A stretch of 64,000 nucleotides of DNA, taken from the NCBI GenBank assembly GCA_001599755.1, contig BCHX01000001.1, positions 6,634,001-6,698,000 of the forward strand, read 5' to 3'. Numbering within the stretch: the stretch's first letter is position 1; each line of letters starts with the position of its first letter. Source of the stretch: Gliomastix tumulicola (taxonomy: Eukaryota > Ascomycota > Sordariomycetes > Hypocreales > Bionectriaceae). Below are positions 48,083-59,700 of the stretch, piece after piece. The position numbers and the translations under genes are program-made. The notes beneath the pieces were generated by a model. The model saw only the letters and a program-made list of their open reading frames with translations. It did not search any database and was not told where the DNA came from.

Positions 48083-48458
48083 CGTTTGTGCTGTTTCTGT
48101 CGAGATCCGATGGGGACTCACAAAGCTCACGGTGAGGAGGTGAAGAAGTAGCGGTGGCGGATCTTGGAACGAGGTTGGCACCAAGCTTGACCCGAACTTC
48201 ATCCGGAGCTGGCCCAAGCCGTAAATGGAAAGAGCACATACGATCATCGCTGATGCCCAGTATACGAGAGCGGTATGTGGAGGACACGACTTTTATGCAG
48301 AGTCAGCAGCATCTGGCGTTGACCAGGCCGGATGTTTGAATCTCTGCCACTTTGAAATGTAATCGAGAACGTGGGCATTATACCCAACCCCTGTCGTACT
48401 GTCGGCCGCCCTCGTCAATATAGAACCAAACGACCATCCTCCCCTAATCGCCGGGTCG
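48083..48458. other. Intergenic, no gene seen
   Basis: Gap between two minus-strand genes, likely the nucleotidyltransferase promoter. An in-frame upstream extension of the nucleotidyltransferase is open here but carries no family sequence. Confidence 0.45.
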
Positions 48459-48915
48459 TTAATCTGCATATGTCCAGCAGAGATACAGGTACCTCCCTCC
48501 TCTGTCTTTATTGAGATCCGCAGTGTGGCCGTCTCCCATCCGCTCTTCCCGCAGATGGACCGATCTGACAACCCGCATCCCATCTGTCTTCACCTTATGG
48601 TATGCATTTATATAACGGTAGAGTTCAAGACCGTCCCCCTTGGAGATGTCGTTCGCACACAAGTCTTCAACGTAGGTGGTGACTAGCGAAAAGGCGCACG
48701 CAGCTTCGTCTCGATTATCGGTAAAGATGGGACGGAGGTAGACGTATTCGCCTGCAATGGGGTTGCTTCAATAAGTCAACAATTCTCAGAGACTACAGAG
48801 GACGGAAGAATTGTGTCGGAAGTATCGTACCCCCAAAACCGCGATTGATATCCTCGCCATCAATCGCACCGGTGTTGTCATCATAGACAACTTCTATTGT
48901 TCGCACATACGGCAT
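48459..48915 (-). CDS. Small MABP/beta-prism-like protein
   Basis: Two exons, 48915-48831 and 48751-48459 (79 bp intron, GTACGA donor, TTGCAG acceptor), encode 125 residues. It contains repeated D-I/L-N-x-G-x-G-G-x-Y-x-Y-L elements: INRGFGGEYVYL near residue 24, an ISKGDG turn, and DLNKDRGGRYLYLCW at 107-121. This element is the hallmark of MABP-type beta-prism domains, which bind acidic membranes in MVB12 proteins and occur in bacterial and fungal secreted or pore-related proteins. No signal peptide is visible. ATG 48915 is preferred over an upstream frame extension to 49050. Function unknown; membrane or glycan binding is possible. Confidence 0.65.
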
Positions 48916-49573
48916 CGGAAACGGGTAGCAGGGGGGCTCCCAAGCAATCGTGGCTCTGGTCTGCGCTCGCGTGTTTTTCGGGAACTGAATTGATAGGGAA
49001 GACTGCGAGAAACGAATTCGGGGAATCAAATGTATCGGTTGAATCGTCAAATGCAGTCTATAGGGTCACTTCCGAGTGCACCATCTATTATATACCTTGG
49101 ACCTTGCAAGGATCAACATTCAACTGAAAGGTTGACATATCCTGTAGACGCCATATCAGCACATTTTCGCCCAACGTTATGTAAATACTATAAAGTCTTC
49201 GCCCGCGTTAGGCATCAGTCGGCCTAATATTACGTCGAAGCCAAAGCATGTTACTTGAAGTACTCGCATATTTATTTTACAGGAATATCAAGTGAAGTTC
49301 CCCTTTGCTAATACATTAAGATACATTCTTAATTAATAATTATTGGGCACATGAGCATATGCCAAGAGACACGTCATCCGTATTCCCGGCTCTGTAACCA
49401 TACTATGTAACGTCCGCAGCCCAACGCACTTTAGGACGTCAGCGACTTGTCGAAGATGGCATCCCACTGTGTTATTCTTCTACTCTGCCTTGATTACTCG
49501 ACAAAATGTGATTCCTTGTTGGGTATGAAGGAACGGGATTCGCATAACCCGTAGCTAGAAAAGGACATCCAGG

Positions 49574-49581
49574 TATAAATA
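49574..49581 (+). promoter_or_regulatory. Candidate TATA box
   Basis: TATAAATA 236 bases before ATG 49817; an intron or long leader would be needed if this is the core promoter. Confidence 0.4.
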
Positions 49582-49598
49582 CACAGGTCTATCCAGAC

Positions 49599-49619
49599 CA
49601 GCAGCAGCAGCAGCAGCAG
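49599..49619 (+). repeat. (CAG)7 microsatellite
   Basis: Seven perfect CAG units just after the TATA candidate, likely in the 5' leader. Confidence 0.85.
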
Positions 49620-49816
49620 CACACGTAGGCACCATCAGTCACCAAATTGACTACCACCGCATTGCCCGCTCACTCTCAAGACATAACTGTACGTGTACCC
49701 TGTAGTTGCTATCAGCAATAGCTCACAGAGCACTCCCTCAACAACCTAGACTCGCGCGGTACACATTGCAGCACACACACTGCCTCCAATACGTCAAGTC
49801 AGCCACAGTGGAAAGA

Positions 49817-50176
49817 ATGAGCGACCAACTCTGCGTGCCCGTCGGTCTGATTGGCTGGAGTCAGGATTCAGTCGGGAATAGGTTCGGGGATGGAAGGGAC
49901 TTGCGAGGCGCCGTAAACGCACTTCGAAGTCTCACCGTGGAGCAAAGGCAAGAAATCGTGGCAACGTACCCGATGATACGTGTAGTGGACTTCGTCGACC
50001 AAGGTTACATTACACTTGACAACCGCCGATTATACCTCTTCAGGAGTGTCCTCCCGCCAGACGTACCCATCAGCGTGCGTATCGCAACATACGAGGAGGC
50101 GCAAGAGCTGAGACGGAAATTAACAACACCTAACGAAGGAGCATGGATCGAAGTCAGGGGAAATCCTAGTCGATGA
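49817..50176 (+). CDS. Small ParB-like (polymorphic-toxin-type) domain protein
   Basis: Intronless, 119 residues from ATG 49817. It reads IGWSQDSVGNRFGDGR, then MIRVVDFVDQGYITLDNRRLYLFR (in two parts) and ends with TTPNEGAWIEVRG. This order, with the DNRRLY core at residues 68-73, resembles ParB-like domains found at the C-terminus of bacterial polymorphic toxins and as stand-alone proteins. ParB-like domains bind nucleotides and some cut nucleic acid; activity here is unproven. No signal peptide. An in-frame upstream ORF start (49706) lacks conserved sequence. The family link is from memory of the motif and should be tested. Horizontal transfer is plausible. Confidence 0.65.
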   Translation: MSDQLCVPVGLIGWSQDSVGNRFGDGRDLRGAVNALRSLTVEQRQEIVATYPMIRVVDFVDQGYITLDNRRLYLFRSVLPPDVPISVRIATYEEAQELRRKLTTPNEGAWIEVRGNPSR

Positions 50177-51123
50177 AGATCGTTGAGGGCCGCTACACAG
50201 ATACATCAGTATTTACATGACGTATATGGCATGAACGAGTTGACATGATTGGGTGTTCGGAGGATGGTTCTAGAGTGGTAAGAACCCGGGATAGCTGGAC
50301 TGAACAATGGGAAGATTATCTAAATCATTCGAGTGTGCCCAAGTACCATCGGCACTCTTGGCATCACTGGATCATCCAGTCCTATTTACAAAGCAGTCAA
50401 CCAATTCTTGCCTTTCCTTAATAAACTCTGCCATTCAGATCTCTAGCGATACACTGGGCGCACGTCAGCCATCGCCTTTACCCCGCAAGAAGATAGTCCG
50501 TTTGGGAACAAAGACGGATCAATCATATCGCCCCCGGCCGTCACGAGTGCTCTCGACCTTACCCCTACACGTCGTCGCACTGACTTGTTGCTTGACGTCA
50601 GTCAGTATGGACGAGGCACAGGGTGTTGCCTGGCTACTTACCTAGTAGTACTCTACTAAGATGGTTAAAGGTACAGAATACTTTTGGACACCGATTGCCC
50701 CCCGCTGTTTTGACCTCGAAAGACGGCGGCCCTAACAGCAGTTTCTCGACTTATGGTGTAAAGTGAAAATTTGGGACCGACGAGTTGACTATAGCTGGCC
50801 TGCAAACAAGTCACACAGTTGATGGAAGTCTTCGTTTGAGGATGCATAGAGAATTGGAGCAGGCCATAATGTGATAAATGTTATACAATTGTGCGAACCT
50901 GGCAATCTCGGCATCTTCTTACATATCCTTCCCCCCTTGTCCAGATGGGGCCCCATACTGGCTCAAACAAAAACGGACAGACAAGAGCGAGAACAACAAA
51001 GCAAGTATTTTGAAATCAGACAAATCCACCCCTTTCTCCCCCTTCAAGTCTCATGGAGACTGTTGATAATCCGGTCCTGCCCGATTTCTCCAATATTGTC
51101 GATGTTTGTACAGGGCTAATAAT
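50177..51123. other. Intergenic, no gene seen
   Basis: Convergent 3' flanks of the ParB-like gene and the secreted RNase-like gene. No coding evidence. Confidence 0.5.
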
Positions 51124-51755
51124 TTAGTCGTCAGGCTCGCAGCGAGCGAACTCCCAGGACAGGTTAGGGTCGCTGCCCTCGTGCTTGTGGACGCCCGAGC
51201 CACAGAAGATGGCCTCGTCGTCCTTGGCCAAGAAGTAAAGCTGCCGAGCAAAAGTTAGTAAAATGCAAACTTCATCCCAGAGGTAGGGGGGCAACATACA
51301 CGGTAGGGACCGGCGTCACCGTTTCCTCCTCGCGGGGACCACACAGCCCCGTTGTCCAGGAGGGGAATCTCCCAGATGTACCCGTTCAGGCAGTCGTCCG
51401 AGAACTTCATGTTCTGCGTGTTCTTCCAGAACCGCCAGGGCGTCGAGTTCTCGGGCGCGTCCGCCTTGCCCGTGGCGAAGCGCGCCGGGTAGCCCTGGCT
51501 GACGGAGCCCTTGCTGACGCTCTTCTTGTCGTTGAGCGTGGGCGCCCAGGCCTTGGCGACCTCCTCGAGGTAGTCCTTCTCGAACTCCTTGTCGCTCGCG
51601 GCGTCGGTCGAGGGGCACTTGACCTTGTCCGGGAACTCCTCGGCGTCCGGGTCGCGCAGGGCGAGGCGGCCGAGGTCGCGCTTGGAGGTCTTGACGGTGG
51701 CGGAGAGGGCCGGGGCGGCGGCCAGGGCGAGGGTGATGACGGCGGTGAGCTTCAT
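51124..51755 (-). CDS. Secreted RNase T1-like (microbial ribonuclease fold) protein
   Basis: Two exons, 51755-51300 and 51240-51124 (59 bp intron, GTATGT donor), encode 190 residues. Signal peptide MKLTAVITLALAAAPALSA, then a KR site near residue 25. The C-terminal half lines up with guanyl-specific RNases: YIWEIPL (Glu129, T1 Glu58), GPYRLYF (Arg152, T1 Arg77) and CGSG..HKHEGSDPN....C (His172, T1 His92) with the closing Cys. The T1 His40 position is not obvious: YPARF stands where YPHxY is usual. So it may be active with a changed base, or a non-catalytic secreted RNase-like effector. The N-terminal extension is longer than in T1 (about 104 residues mature). A TATA candidate lies about 130 bases upstream. 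Confidence 0.65.
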
Positions 51756-52769
51756 TTTGGTGGTGTTTGAAAAGATGTGATGAAAGATGGAAGTAAAGGG
51801 GCTCTAGGGCTGTTATTGTGCTATCTGTGACTGAGATTGTTGATGATAGAACTCCTGGTTAGGATGGAATGGAGGATGTCTTATATACATGTCTTCTATG
51901 GATGATGACTATGATTTTGAGGCGTTAACCTCTCTGTTTGACACATTCGCTACTCTATAGTCTCTCGTGGTGATCATGACGACGAGAGTATCCAGAGCCT
52001 ACCCGCCGATGGCCCGAACGTAGACATCACCGACGGCCTCAAAGTGCATCACCGCCAAAGGACATGTTGGTTCTCACCCGCCGCTCACTGCGCCGCGGAT
52101 TCCATTTTCCAAATGAGGCTTCCAGTCAGCTGGAGATGGAGCGAGTTGGCTGTGCCGCAGCAGATCATCGGCACAGGGGACAATCTTCCCGACAATGTTT
52201 CGAGTAAACGGAATGAACACGCTTCGCCACATCTAGATCGATAAAAATAGGAAAATTATATAATTTCCCCGACTTGAAACGGGCCTTGCAGCTTGCCGAT
52301 CGCTACATGGAGATCTCTGGACGCGTGAGGCACGTCAGGCTACGATGCTGTGAGGCGCGTGGTCATTAGACGCTTTGACAGCCTCGCCTCAGCCATTTTT
52401 GACGAAAGCCCCACATGACGTCAAGATGCGCGGCGTTTCTCACTCGCCGTTTTATCAATTACCTCTTTGATCGTAACTGCGTTGGCTGCTCGGAGAAAGG
52501 AATGCCTACTTTACGTCAACGTCACTTTGCCGCTTAATTTGGCGTCAGAACACTGCGGCACTGAAATTCCCCGCCACATTTCCACTTCCTACAACATCAT
52601 CAATTACTTCACCGTTTGTTCATCGTTGGACCGTCGCTGAAACAACGACGTGTCCTTTGCAAGAAGAGGCAGAAGTACATAAACGACGGTCTGCGCAGGG
52701 ATCTTCAGTTCTTGGGAAAACCCAAGTCGAGAGACGCAAAGCAATAATTTTCTCACATCAATCACAACA
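51756..52769. other. Intergenic between divergent genes
   Basis: Contains the minus-strand TATA candidate at 51881-51887 and AC/TGACG-type short motifs. No gene. Confidence 0.45.
51881..51887 (-). promoter_or_regulatory. Candidate TATA box for the RNase-like gene
   Basis: TATATAA on the minus strand, about 126 bases before ATG 51755. Confidence 0.4.
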
Positions 52770-53729
52770 ATGGCGCTCAACATCTTCAAAAGCAATTACC
52801 GCAGTGGTCAGGCCGCCGTCGAATCAGCAGCCAAAGCCCTGGCAGACAGAATCACGGCCTCGTCGACCCCGGCAGATGAGCTCAGCAACATCCACTGGGA
52901 CGTTCTGTCCTTCAGCCGCTCCCATCCCAGTGCGCTCGACTTCCCGCTGCACGTCCTGCGGCAGATGACCCCTCTGCTACCGTCCGATATCAAGACCGGC
53001 CACGGCTCTGGCGCCGAAGGTGCCCGGCAGAGCTTCTCGTGGTTCCTCAAAGACATGGTGCGCTCGCTGGACGGCCACGGCACGACGGAGCCCGAAGACA
53101 TCGGCAACAGTGACGACAAGGGCTGGGAGTATGAAGGCAATGAGTACGCCAACGTTGTCTTCACGCGCGATGAGATCGCGGGGAATCTCGACGGCGTGCT
53201 TGAGAAGGTGCTCAACCTCCAGCAGGACCGCAAACAGACTATCACCGCATGGGCTGTCGAAGGCCGTGCACATGCCCTCGACGTTGCCAAGATTGGCAAG
53301 GGAGCGGATGCATGGATAACGCAGGTGTTCTACACTGCCCTGCTGCCGGCCTTAAGTGCGGGTGAGGGAATGCCGCCGTGGTCGAAGGCGGATTTTGTGG
53401 CTGCCTGCGTTGGCATTAGGGCCACGGCAAAGAGTGTCTTGGATGAGATGCCGTCTGAGACGAGAGACGAGAGGCTCAAGGCCTGGACGGACGGTCTCAA
53501 GGAATTTCTGCTGGAGGGCGAACACGCTACCGATGATGCGAACAAGTCGTATCGCGATGGAGATTTCGCTCTCAAATATCATGCAGCTGTAAGTGCCCGA
53601 CTTAATTCTCTTGCGCCATTGATGGGATGCGGGCTAACTCTGCCACAGCTCGTGTTGAGGAATTTACTACAAGGTCCTCGTGATGAAACCAGCGAGGAGC
53701 TCTTTGAGACCGAGAAATGGGTGCTGTGA
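52770..53729 (+). CDS. Uncharacterised protein
   Basis: Exons 52770-53588 and 53649-53729 with a 60 bp intron (GTAAGT donor, CTAAC branch site, CCACAG acceptor) give 299 residues; without splicing the frame stays open and gives 319. The protein is helical, mildly acidic, and starts MALNIFKSNYRSGQAAVESAAKAL in two halves. No signal peptide, membrane segment or catalytic motif was seen, and I do not recognise the family. The ATG has an ACAATGG context. Confidence 0.65.
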   Translation: MALNIFKSNYRSGQAAVESAAKALADRITASSTPADELSNIHWDVLSFSRSHPSALDFPLHVLRQMTPLLPSDIKTGHGSGAEGARQSFSWFLKDMVRSLDGHGTTEPEDIGNSDDKGWEYEGNEYANVVFTRDEIAGNLDGVLEKVLNLQQDRKQTITAWAVEGRAHALDVAKIGKGADAWITQVFYTALLPALSAGEGMPPWSKADFVAACVGIRATAKSVLDEMPSETRDERLKAWTDGLKEFLLEGEHATDDANKSYRDGDFALKYHAAVSARLNSLAPLMGCGLTLPQLVLRNLLQGPRDETSEELFETEKWVL

Positions 53730-54146
53730 GAGGACCCGGAGGAAGGTCGAACTGGTAAATGGTCAATCCCGGGCGTTTGAGCTTTCCGAGTTGCATCAAT
53801 CGTAGATCTGCAGCATGCCTTTAAACTAGTCGAATTAATAGTAGTTATCACATTGCCTGATGAATCTGTAGTCATGGTATGTGGTGGTTATGAAGAAAAA
53901 CGTTCTAGTGCATGATGGCGCTGTGTTGCTGACGGTTGTCCAACCCCTGTCATCACCTGCACTTTACATGCAGGGCAACATCCGAGCCACTGCAAGCCGC
54001 TTACCCGCCCCATAGGCCGATCTGCCTCACTGGACGCCTTACGGATCCTTATCGTCCCCTCCATCTCTACGATCAAGAGACAGCTAAACACAACCCCCTT
54101 GCCCGCCGCCGCCGACGACTACCCTCCACCTCCCCAGATTTCGCCC
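53730..54146. other. Intergenic, no gene seen
   Basis: 3' flank of the preceding gene and promoter of the kinase gene. Nothing recognisable. Confidence 0.5.
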
Positions 54147-56036
54147 ATGGCTGACCAGCTCCCCGACCTCCTCCTCGACTTCCAACTCGAGACGACAAAG
54201 GGCGGCAGCAGCCGGCGCCGCGTGGCCCACATCGTCCACGACCCGGACCTCCCGCCCTCGGCCGCCCCGCGTCTGGAAATCTGGGAGAGCGCCAAGCGAG
54301 CCATCGGCCGTGGTGGGCAGGGCGATGTCCTGCTGCAGAAGTGCACGAGCGACGGCCCTCGTCGTGATGCCGCCCGGGTCATCAAGGTGATCCGATGCTT
54401 TGATGATGAGGGACGACGGCGATATGTCCGGGAGCTGGAGACTATGGTCCGGTTCTCACACGACAAGGTGCGTGCGTACTCGAATACAAGCCGGATGTGA
54501 CATGTCTAACGTGTATCCGGGTTCGCTCTAGTACTCCAAGTTCTTCGTCAAGATGCTGGGGTGGTATTTCACCAGGGGCAAAGGGGATCTGTGCATCGCC
54601 ATGGAATATCTCCCCAACAGGGATCTGTACTCCTTACTCCAGGACAGGCCGCCCCTTGCCGAGTCCGACGCAAAACAGGTCATCGGCCAGGTGCTTCAGG
54701 GGCTGAGCATCATGCACAAGGCGGGGTTTGCCCACCGGGATATCAAGCCACAGGTACACTCTCCGCCAGTCACATCGGCAACACGTACTAATTGGCTGCA
54801 CAGAATGTCCTCATCCAGCAACTCCCCTCACCAGACTGCTCAAGCTCAAGCTCCTGGTGGGTCAAGCTGGCCGACTTTGGCATCAGCAAGAGCCTCGAGG
54901 CGACATATAGTGTCGTCGCTATTGGCACGTACGACTACATGGCCCCGGAGCTATTTCACCGCTCAGATAACGCCTCCAAGCTTGATGTCAGGCTGGCCGA
55001 CATTTGGGCCGTCGGCGTCATGACCTTTTACATCCTGACCAAGGACAAGGGATTCCGAGACTGGCGCTCGTCCTATAACCAGGACATACTCCAGACGGAG
55101 TCCCGGATCCCGAGAATACCCCTCGGCAAAGACGGGCCGCTCGTGGGCGTTGAGGCAGTGGAGTTTGTGCTCGAGGCGACGATGAAGAATCTGGAGGAGA
55201 GGTTAGGGTGGGAGAACGCTGGCCTGCATCACTGGCTAGGCCTCCACGGATCAACGCCAGGACTGGCCGCTGAGGACAACGAGTACGTGAGCCCTTGATA
55301 TTTTGCTATTTTGACCAAGGCTGACTCTTCTAGCGATGACGCATCTTCTGTGTGCTCTTGGTCGTCATCGTCATCGCAAGACGATAGTGACGACGGTGAA
55401 GAGAGGGGCCTGACGACTGTCGTGACGGAGACGGAGACTGCGACGGAGCCTTCAGAGTCGACGAAGCCTTCAGAGCCGACAAAGCCTGCAGAGCCTACAG
55501 ACTCGACCAAGTGTGTCCCTAGACTTGAGGTGACCGCGAAACACCTGGCGAACCTTGTGCCCGAGTCTACCCGCCAACAAGGCGACGAAGCGCTCGCGAA
55601 AAACACGGGGGAGCTGGCTCTCTTCCGCGCAGCTCAGCGCGGGGACACGGACATGATCAACTACCTCGCGTCCCAGGGCGTCAACGTCTCCTGCCACGCA
55701 ACCGACCTGCTCACGCCTCTGCACGCGGTCAGTCGATGGAGCATCAACCTGGACGCCGCAAGAGCCCTCCTGAGCTGGGGCGCGGACATCGAGGCGCGGG
55801 ACTATCTGGGATACACGCCGCTGCGCTGGGCCGCGACGCAGGGGCGAGTCGAGATGATAAAGCTGCTCGTCGGTAGAGGCGCCGACATCAACACGCCGGA
55901 TAACTACGGCTTCACTCCCCTGTACGATGCGACGAGGGAGGGTCACGAGGAGACGGCCAAGCTGTTGGAGCAGCTGGGCGCGGTGCAGTTTCCTGTTAAC
56001 TATGACAGGGAGAGATCGCAATGGAGGTGGGCGTGA
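54147..56036 (+). CDS. Ser/Thr protein kinase with C-terminal ankyrin repeats
   Basis: Four exons, 54147-54467, 54532-54753, 54804-55282 and 55334-56036, give 574 residues. The kinase domain (about 45-320) has the glycine loop GRGGQGDV (54-61), ARVIKVI with the ATP Lys, HRDIKPQN (from 175), DFG (205) and APE in YMAPELF. A disordered Ser/Asp then Glu/Thr/Pro-repeat linker (about 385-435, TKPSEPTKPAEPT) follows. Three to four ankyrin repeats close the protein (GELALFRAAQRGD, DLLTPLHAV, LGYTPLRWAATQGR, YGFTPLYDATREG). All catalytic motifs are intact, so activity is expected. Kinase-ankyrin proteins are common in fungi; partners unknown. Confidence 0.88.
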
Positions 56037-56713
56037 CGATTGGGTTGGTTCTCTACCAAGATAACACCGTGACAGCTGATGCTGTCATGAATTAATATAT
56101 TTAAATATAGCCCGGGATCATGCTAATATTTCGTGCAGGCGGTGTGTTGGATCACAATATCAATCAGGGCTCGGCTAATGATGTGATAACATCGTCCGAA
56201 CTGCCTATCACCCCCGCGAGTTGTGACTTGGGCAGAGCTCGGCGACTAGACTGAAATCCGTCGCCCTTGTGACATGGGCAAAGGTCGGCGACCACGCTGG
56301 AATAAAGGTCGGCGACCAGCTCCCAAAATAGCCACCCCCGAGATATGCATGGTTTTGGGCGGATGGGAATCGAATAGCCTTCTTGGCCCTGCATGAAGGT
56401 GTCCTTACACCCAGTTCTGTCCAATAGCAGAGTAAGGCAGGGCTGGCCAAGGGTGGGGGTGTCTGTTTGGTGGTCAGCATGGCATGTGGCCATAAATAGA
56501 TTTTTCTTCACTTGTTAAACAGAAGTCCCGCCATGTGCGCGTGTCTCGGTGTGATGAATGGAGGCGTGGTTTCCGCGTGATGGTATGTATATACCAGCTT
56601 CGTCCCTTCGATTTCCATGATGTGGCTACGGAGCGGGTGATTTGACATCGCTATTCGATATCGGCGACATTTGCATCGGGAAATACCTCACCGGCTACCA
56701 GGGTGACGCTGCC
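56037..56713. other. Intergenic with short imperfect repeats
   Basis: Contains three imperfect copies of a 26-27 bp unit around GGTCGGCGACCA (56231-56329). No gene. Confidence 0.5.
56231..56329. repeat. Three imperfect copies of a 27 bp unit
   Basis: Units at 56231-56257, 56277-56303 and 56304-56329 share GGCAnAG-TCGGCGACYA and an AAT end; the last two are adjacent. The core GGTCGGCGACC is partly palindromic. Confidence 0.6.
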
Positions 56714-59700
56714 ATGGCCTCACTCAACTCAGATCCAACCTCCACACTTTTCGGACGGTTGGATGATGTAGGACAGGGCGGTAAGACCACCACACAGGTG
56801 ATGGATACGCCGATCACCGAGGACAAACCACCGCGATGGCTGCCCTTCTGGCTTCGGCAAGCCACTCTCGGCGCCTTTGCCTGTGTCTTCCTCGGCATCA
56901 TATCCACACTAATTGCCATGCTCGTCTACTCTCATCGCCACCAAGGTCTGGTCAGTGTTCAACCCGACCTTGAATATGTTTGGAAGTTTGGCCCAACTGG
57001 CGGTATGTCGTCCCCTTTCTCTCAGTCCTTAATACGGCATCGTTTGAGTATCCTGTCTGACTGCTGACTGCTTGTACGCTTCTAGTCCTGACAATTCTTT
57101 CCATACTCTGGTGCCGAGTCGAATTGCAAGCCATCCGGTACACGCCATACTTCCGGCTTTACCAGACCAAGGGCCAAGATGGCGTCGACCTTGACTATAC
57201 GCGAATGCTGCCTCCCATCCTCCTCCTAGAGTCTCTGAAGCAAAGACACTTCCTCGTTTTCTTCGCCACCATAGCGTCCCTTCTTCTCAAGGCGCAGCTT
57301 GTCCTATCCTCGGGTTTCTTCCTGCCGGCGAGCGTGCAAAGCTCTCTCCCGGTCGAGGTGGATATGCTAGATTCATTTGTAACCAACATGGAGTCCTTTG
57401 AGGCGGATGGCGCTGCCTACGCCGTTGCCAGCGCTATCCAAGACTATGGGATGCAAGTGCCTCTGGGTGTTAGCTCGGGCGGAGCCTACCAGACCTTCAA
57501 GATGCATTCACCTTGGGAACAAGACAATGTCGAGACATACAGAGGAACAGTTGATGCACTGCTCGAGGTCATGGTGGATCACGTCTCGGTCGATACGGAA
57601 TGTCATCTGCTGCAAAGTTACGATGTCTCCAACCCAGAAAGCCTTCCTTATGAGGCGGACGGGCAAATATTCACCGATTGGTACAAGAAAATAGAGGTCC
57701 GACTCCAGTTCGAGGCCTGCGATGAGGAGATCACTGTCCCCATGGGAACCATTCTTACCGCACAGGGCCCCTTTTCGAAGAACAGAGCAACTCATTGGCT
57801 GATGGCCGGCGGTGGTCAAGGCCTCGAGGACACCAGTCAGCCTGGTGATGACTCTGGTGTCATCAAGGGTATCAATATCACGCACGCATGCCCTTCCCTA
57901 TCACGACAGGGCCCTATGATTCTTCACATGGTGGCGTCGTGGGGGTCATCCTCGGAGGACGAGTCGATACCAAGCCTCGAGACCTGCGCGGCGACTCTCT
58001 GTTCTGCCAGCGCTGGGGTTTCCAAAGCCCAGGTCATGGATAACGGTATACGGCCCGTTGTAACCGTCCTGCCGACTGGCGAGAAGGAGGCCATCAGCCT
58101 CGATTCCAAAATCTGGAGCGCTTTGCTCCGTTACCCTTCGACTGCCTTCTTTAACAAAATCTCCGCTATCCCTTGGTTTGAAGGACCCCTCGTGAGGGTT
58201 TCGGAGTTCAGCGGGGAGACACTAAACGACAATGACGTGCCGCTATTTACCAGTGACGACCTTGCTCAGGCTGTCTACAATCTGACTGAACGTGCCGGGG
58301 CGATGATTGGCCACTTGAAATTTCGGCAAGCGTTGGACGTTCCCGAAACCAGAACGGCCGTGATCCACACTCAGTTGTCGAGACTTCAAGTCAGCCAGGG
58401 TGTAGGCGTATCCATGGTTGTGCTGTCAAGCCTGTGTCTTGGTATTGCCGTCTGGTTAATGATGGAGTCGAGACGGACTTTGAAGGCGTGGCATCGGGAC
58501 CCGGCTTCTATCCTGGGGCTGATGAGCCTCTTTGCGGAGCCATCCGAGATCCGCACAGCAGTCGAGAGCGCCTCCTCAAAGACACGGGCAGAGAACGAGG
58601 GCAAGTGGCAACAGGGAGACTTCTCTCCCATCGTTTTGAGGGGATGGACTCGTGCCTTGTTAACTGTCTATGTGATTGCTCTGATAATCACTCTAACAGT
58701 GACTTTGCGGATCTCAGAGTCTTCTCAGGGCCTAGCTACGGTCGGTGATGAGGGACACTCACCTCTCTGGAAGCTCATCCCATCATTGGCACTGTTTATA
58801 GTGACGCTATACATCGCCTCAGCCGACACAGCGATACGCGCCTTATCAGAGCTGTTCATGCTTTCATCCAAGGCCAACATCTTCACCATACAGGATCATG
58901 ACAGGTCGCTCATGGATATGGTTGGGCTGAGGGCCTGGTACTATTCCATCAGACTGAAAGTCCATCCGGTGACGGCGGCGCAATCTATGGCTTTGATATC
59001 CAGCGTCTTGGTCACTTTGACTTCTTCCCTCTTCGACTCCCACTCTGTTCCGCAGTTATCGACGGAGTTGCTTCCCACAGAGAGTTGGTTTGGCACTCAT
59101 GCGTTGCCGAAGCCCGACGACCCGTCGTATAAGCCCTTCTGGGCCAACTTTCACGGATCGCGAGATGTGGTGTCTGGAATGCTTCCCATTCGAGACACGG
59201 ACGAGTTTAGATCTCCTCGCAACACATTCCACGATCTACTTTTGCCTTCATTTGACAGCGGCCTTGCCGCGACCCCGCCAAACCTGAGACGTGCTTCGTC
59301 GGTTGAGATCAGGGCACCTGTCGCCAGGCTTGATGCCCAATGCAGCCGATTTGAAGAAGGACGGGACTTTCGGACGCAGATTGGCTCTCTGGAGTCCTAC
59401 CTTCACCTAAACGGTTTCAACTGCGGCGACAAGCCTATAATAATACACCAGACCTCGACTACGGAGAACCCGATGAACAACTACATCGCCAGTGAGGTGA
59501 ATTACAAGGATGAGAACGAATGCAAGAACCTGGACCCGGATACCGAGGAGTGGACGCTCTGGTACAAGCCTTGGGTCGCCGTGACCTATGCCTGGGGCGA
59601 GACTTCTCAGGAGAGCGGTGAACCCGAGCTCCTCCACCTGTCTGTGTGGCGTTGCAACTACTCCTGGGTCGAGGTCACAAGCGACCTGACATTCATCTCG

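Larger units (their letters stand above)
48916..49816. other. Intergenic between divergent genes
   Basis: Holds a TATAAATA at 49574 and a (CAG)7 tract at 49599-49619. Open frames in the minus strand up to 49050 are probably leader sequence. Confidence 0.45.

Noticed and set aside
48293..48583. Minus-strand frame overlapping the end of the MABP-like gene
   Set aside because: Different frame from the motif-bearing exon and without features of its own.
53589..53648. Retained-intron reading of the gene at 52770
   Set aside because: The segment has a GTAAGT donor, CTAAC branch and CAG acceptor, and its translation is unlike the rest of the protein; splicing is favoured.
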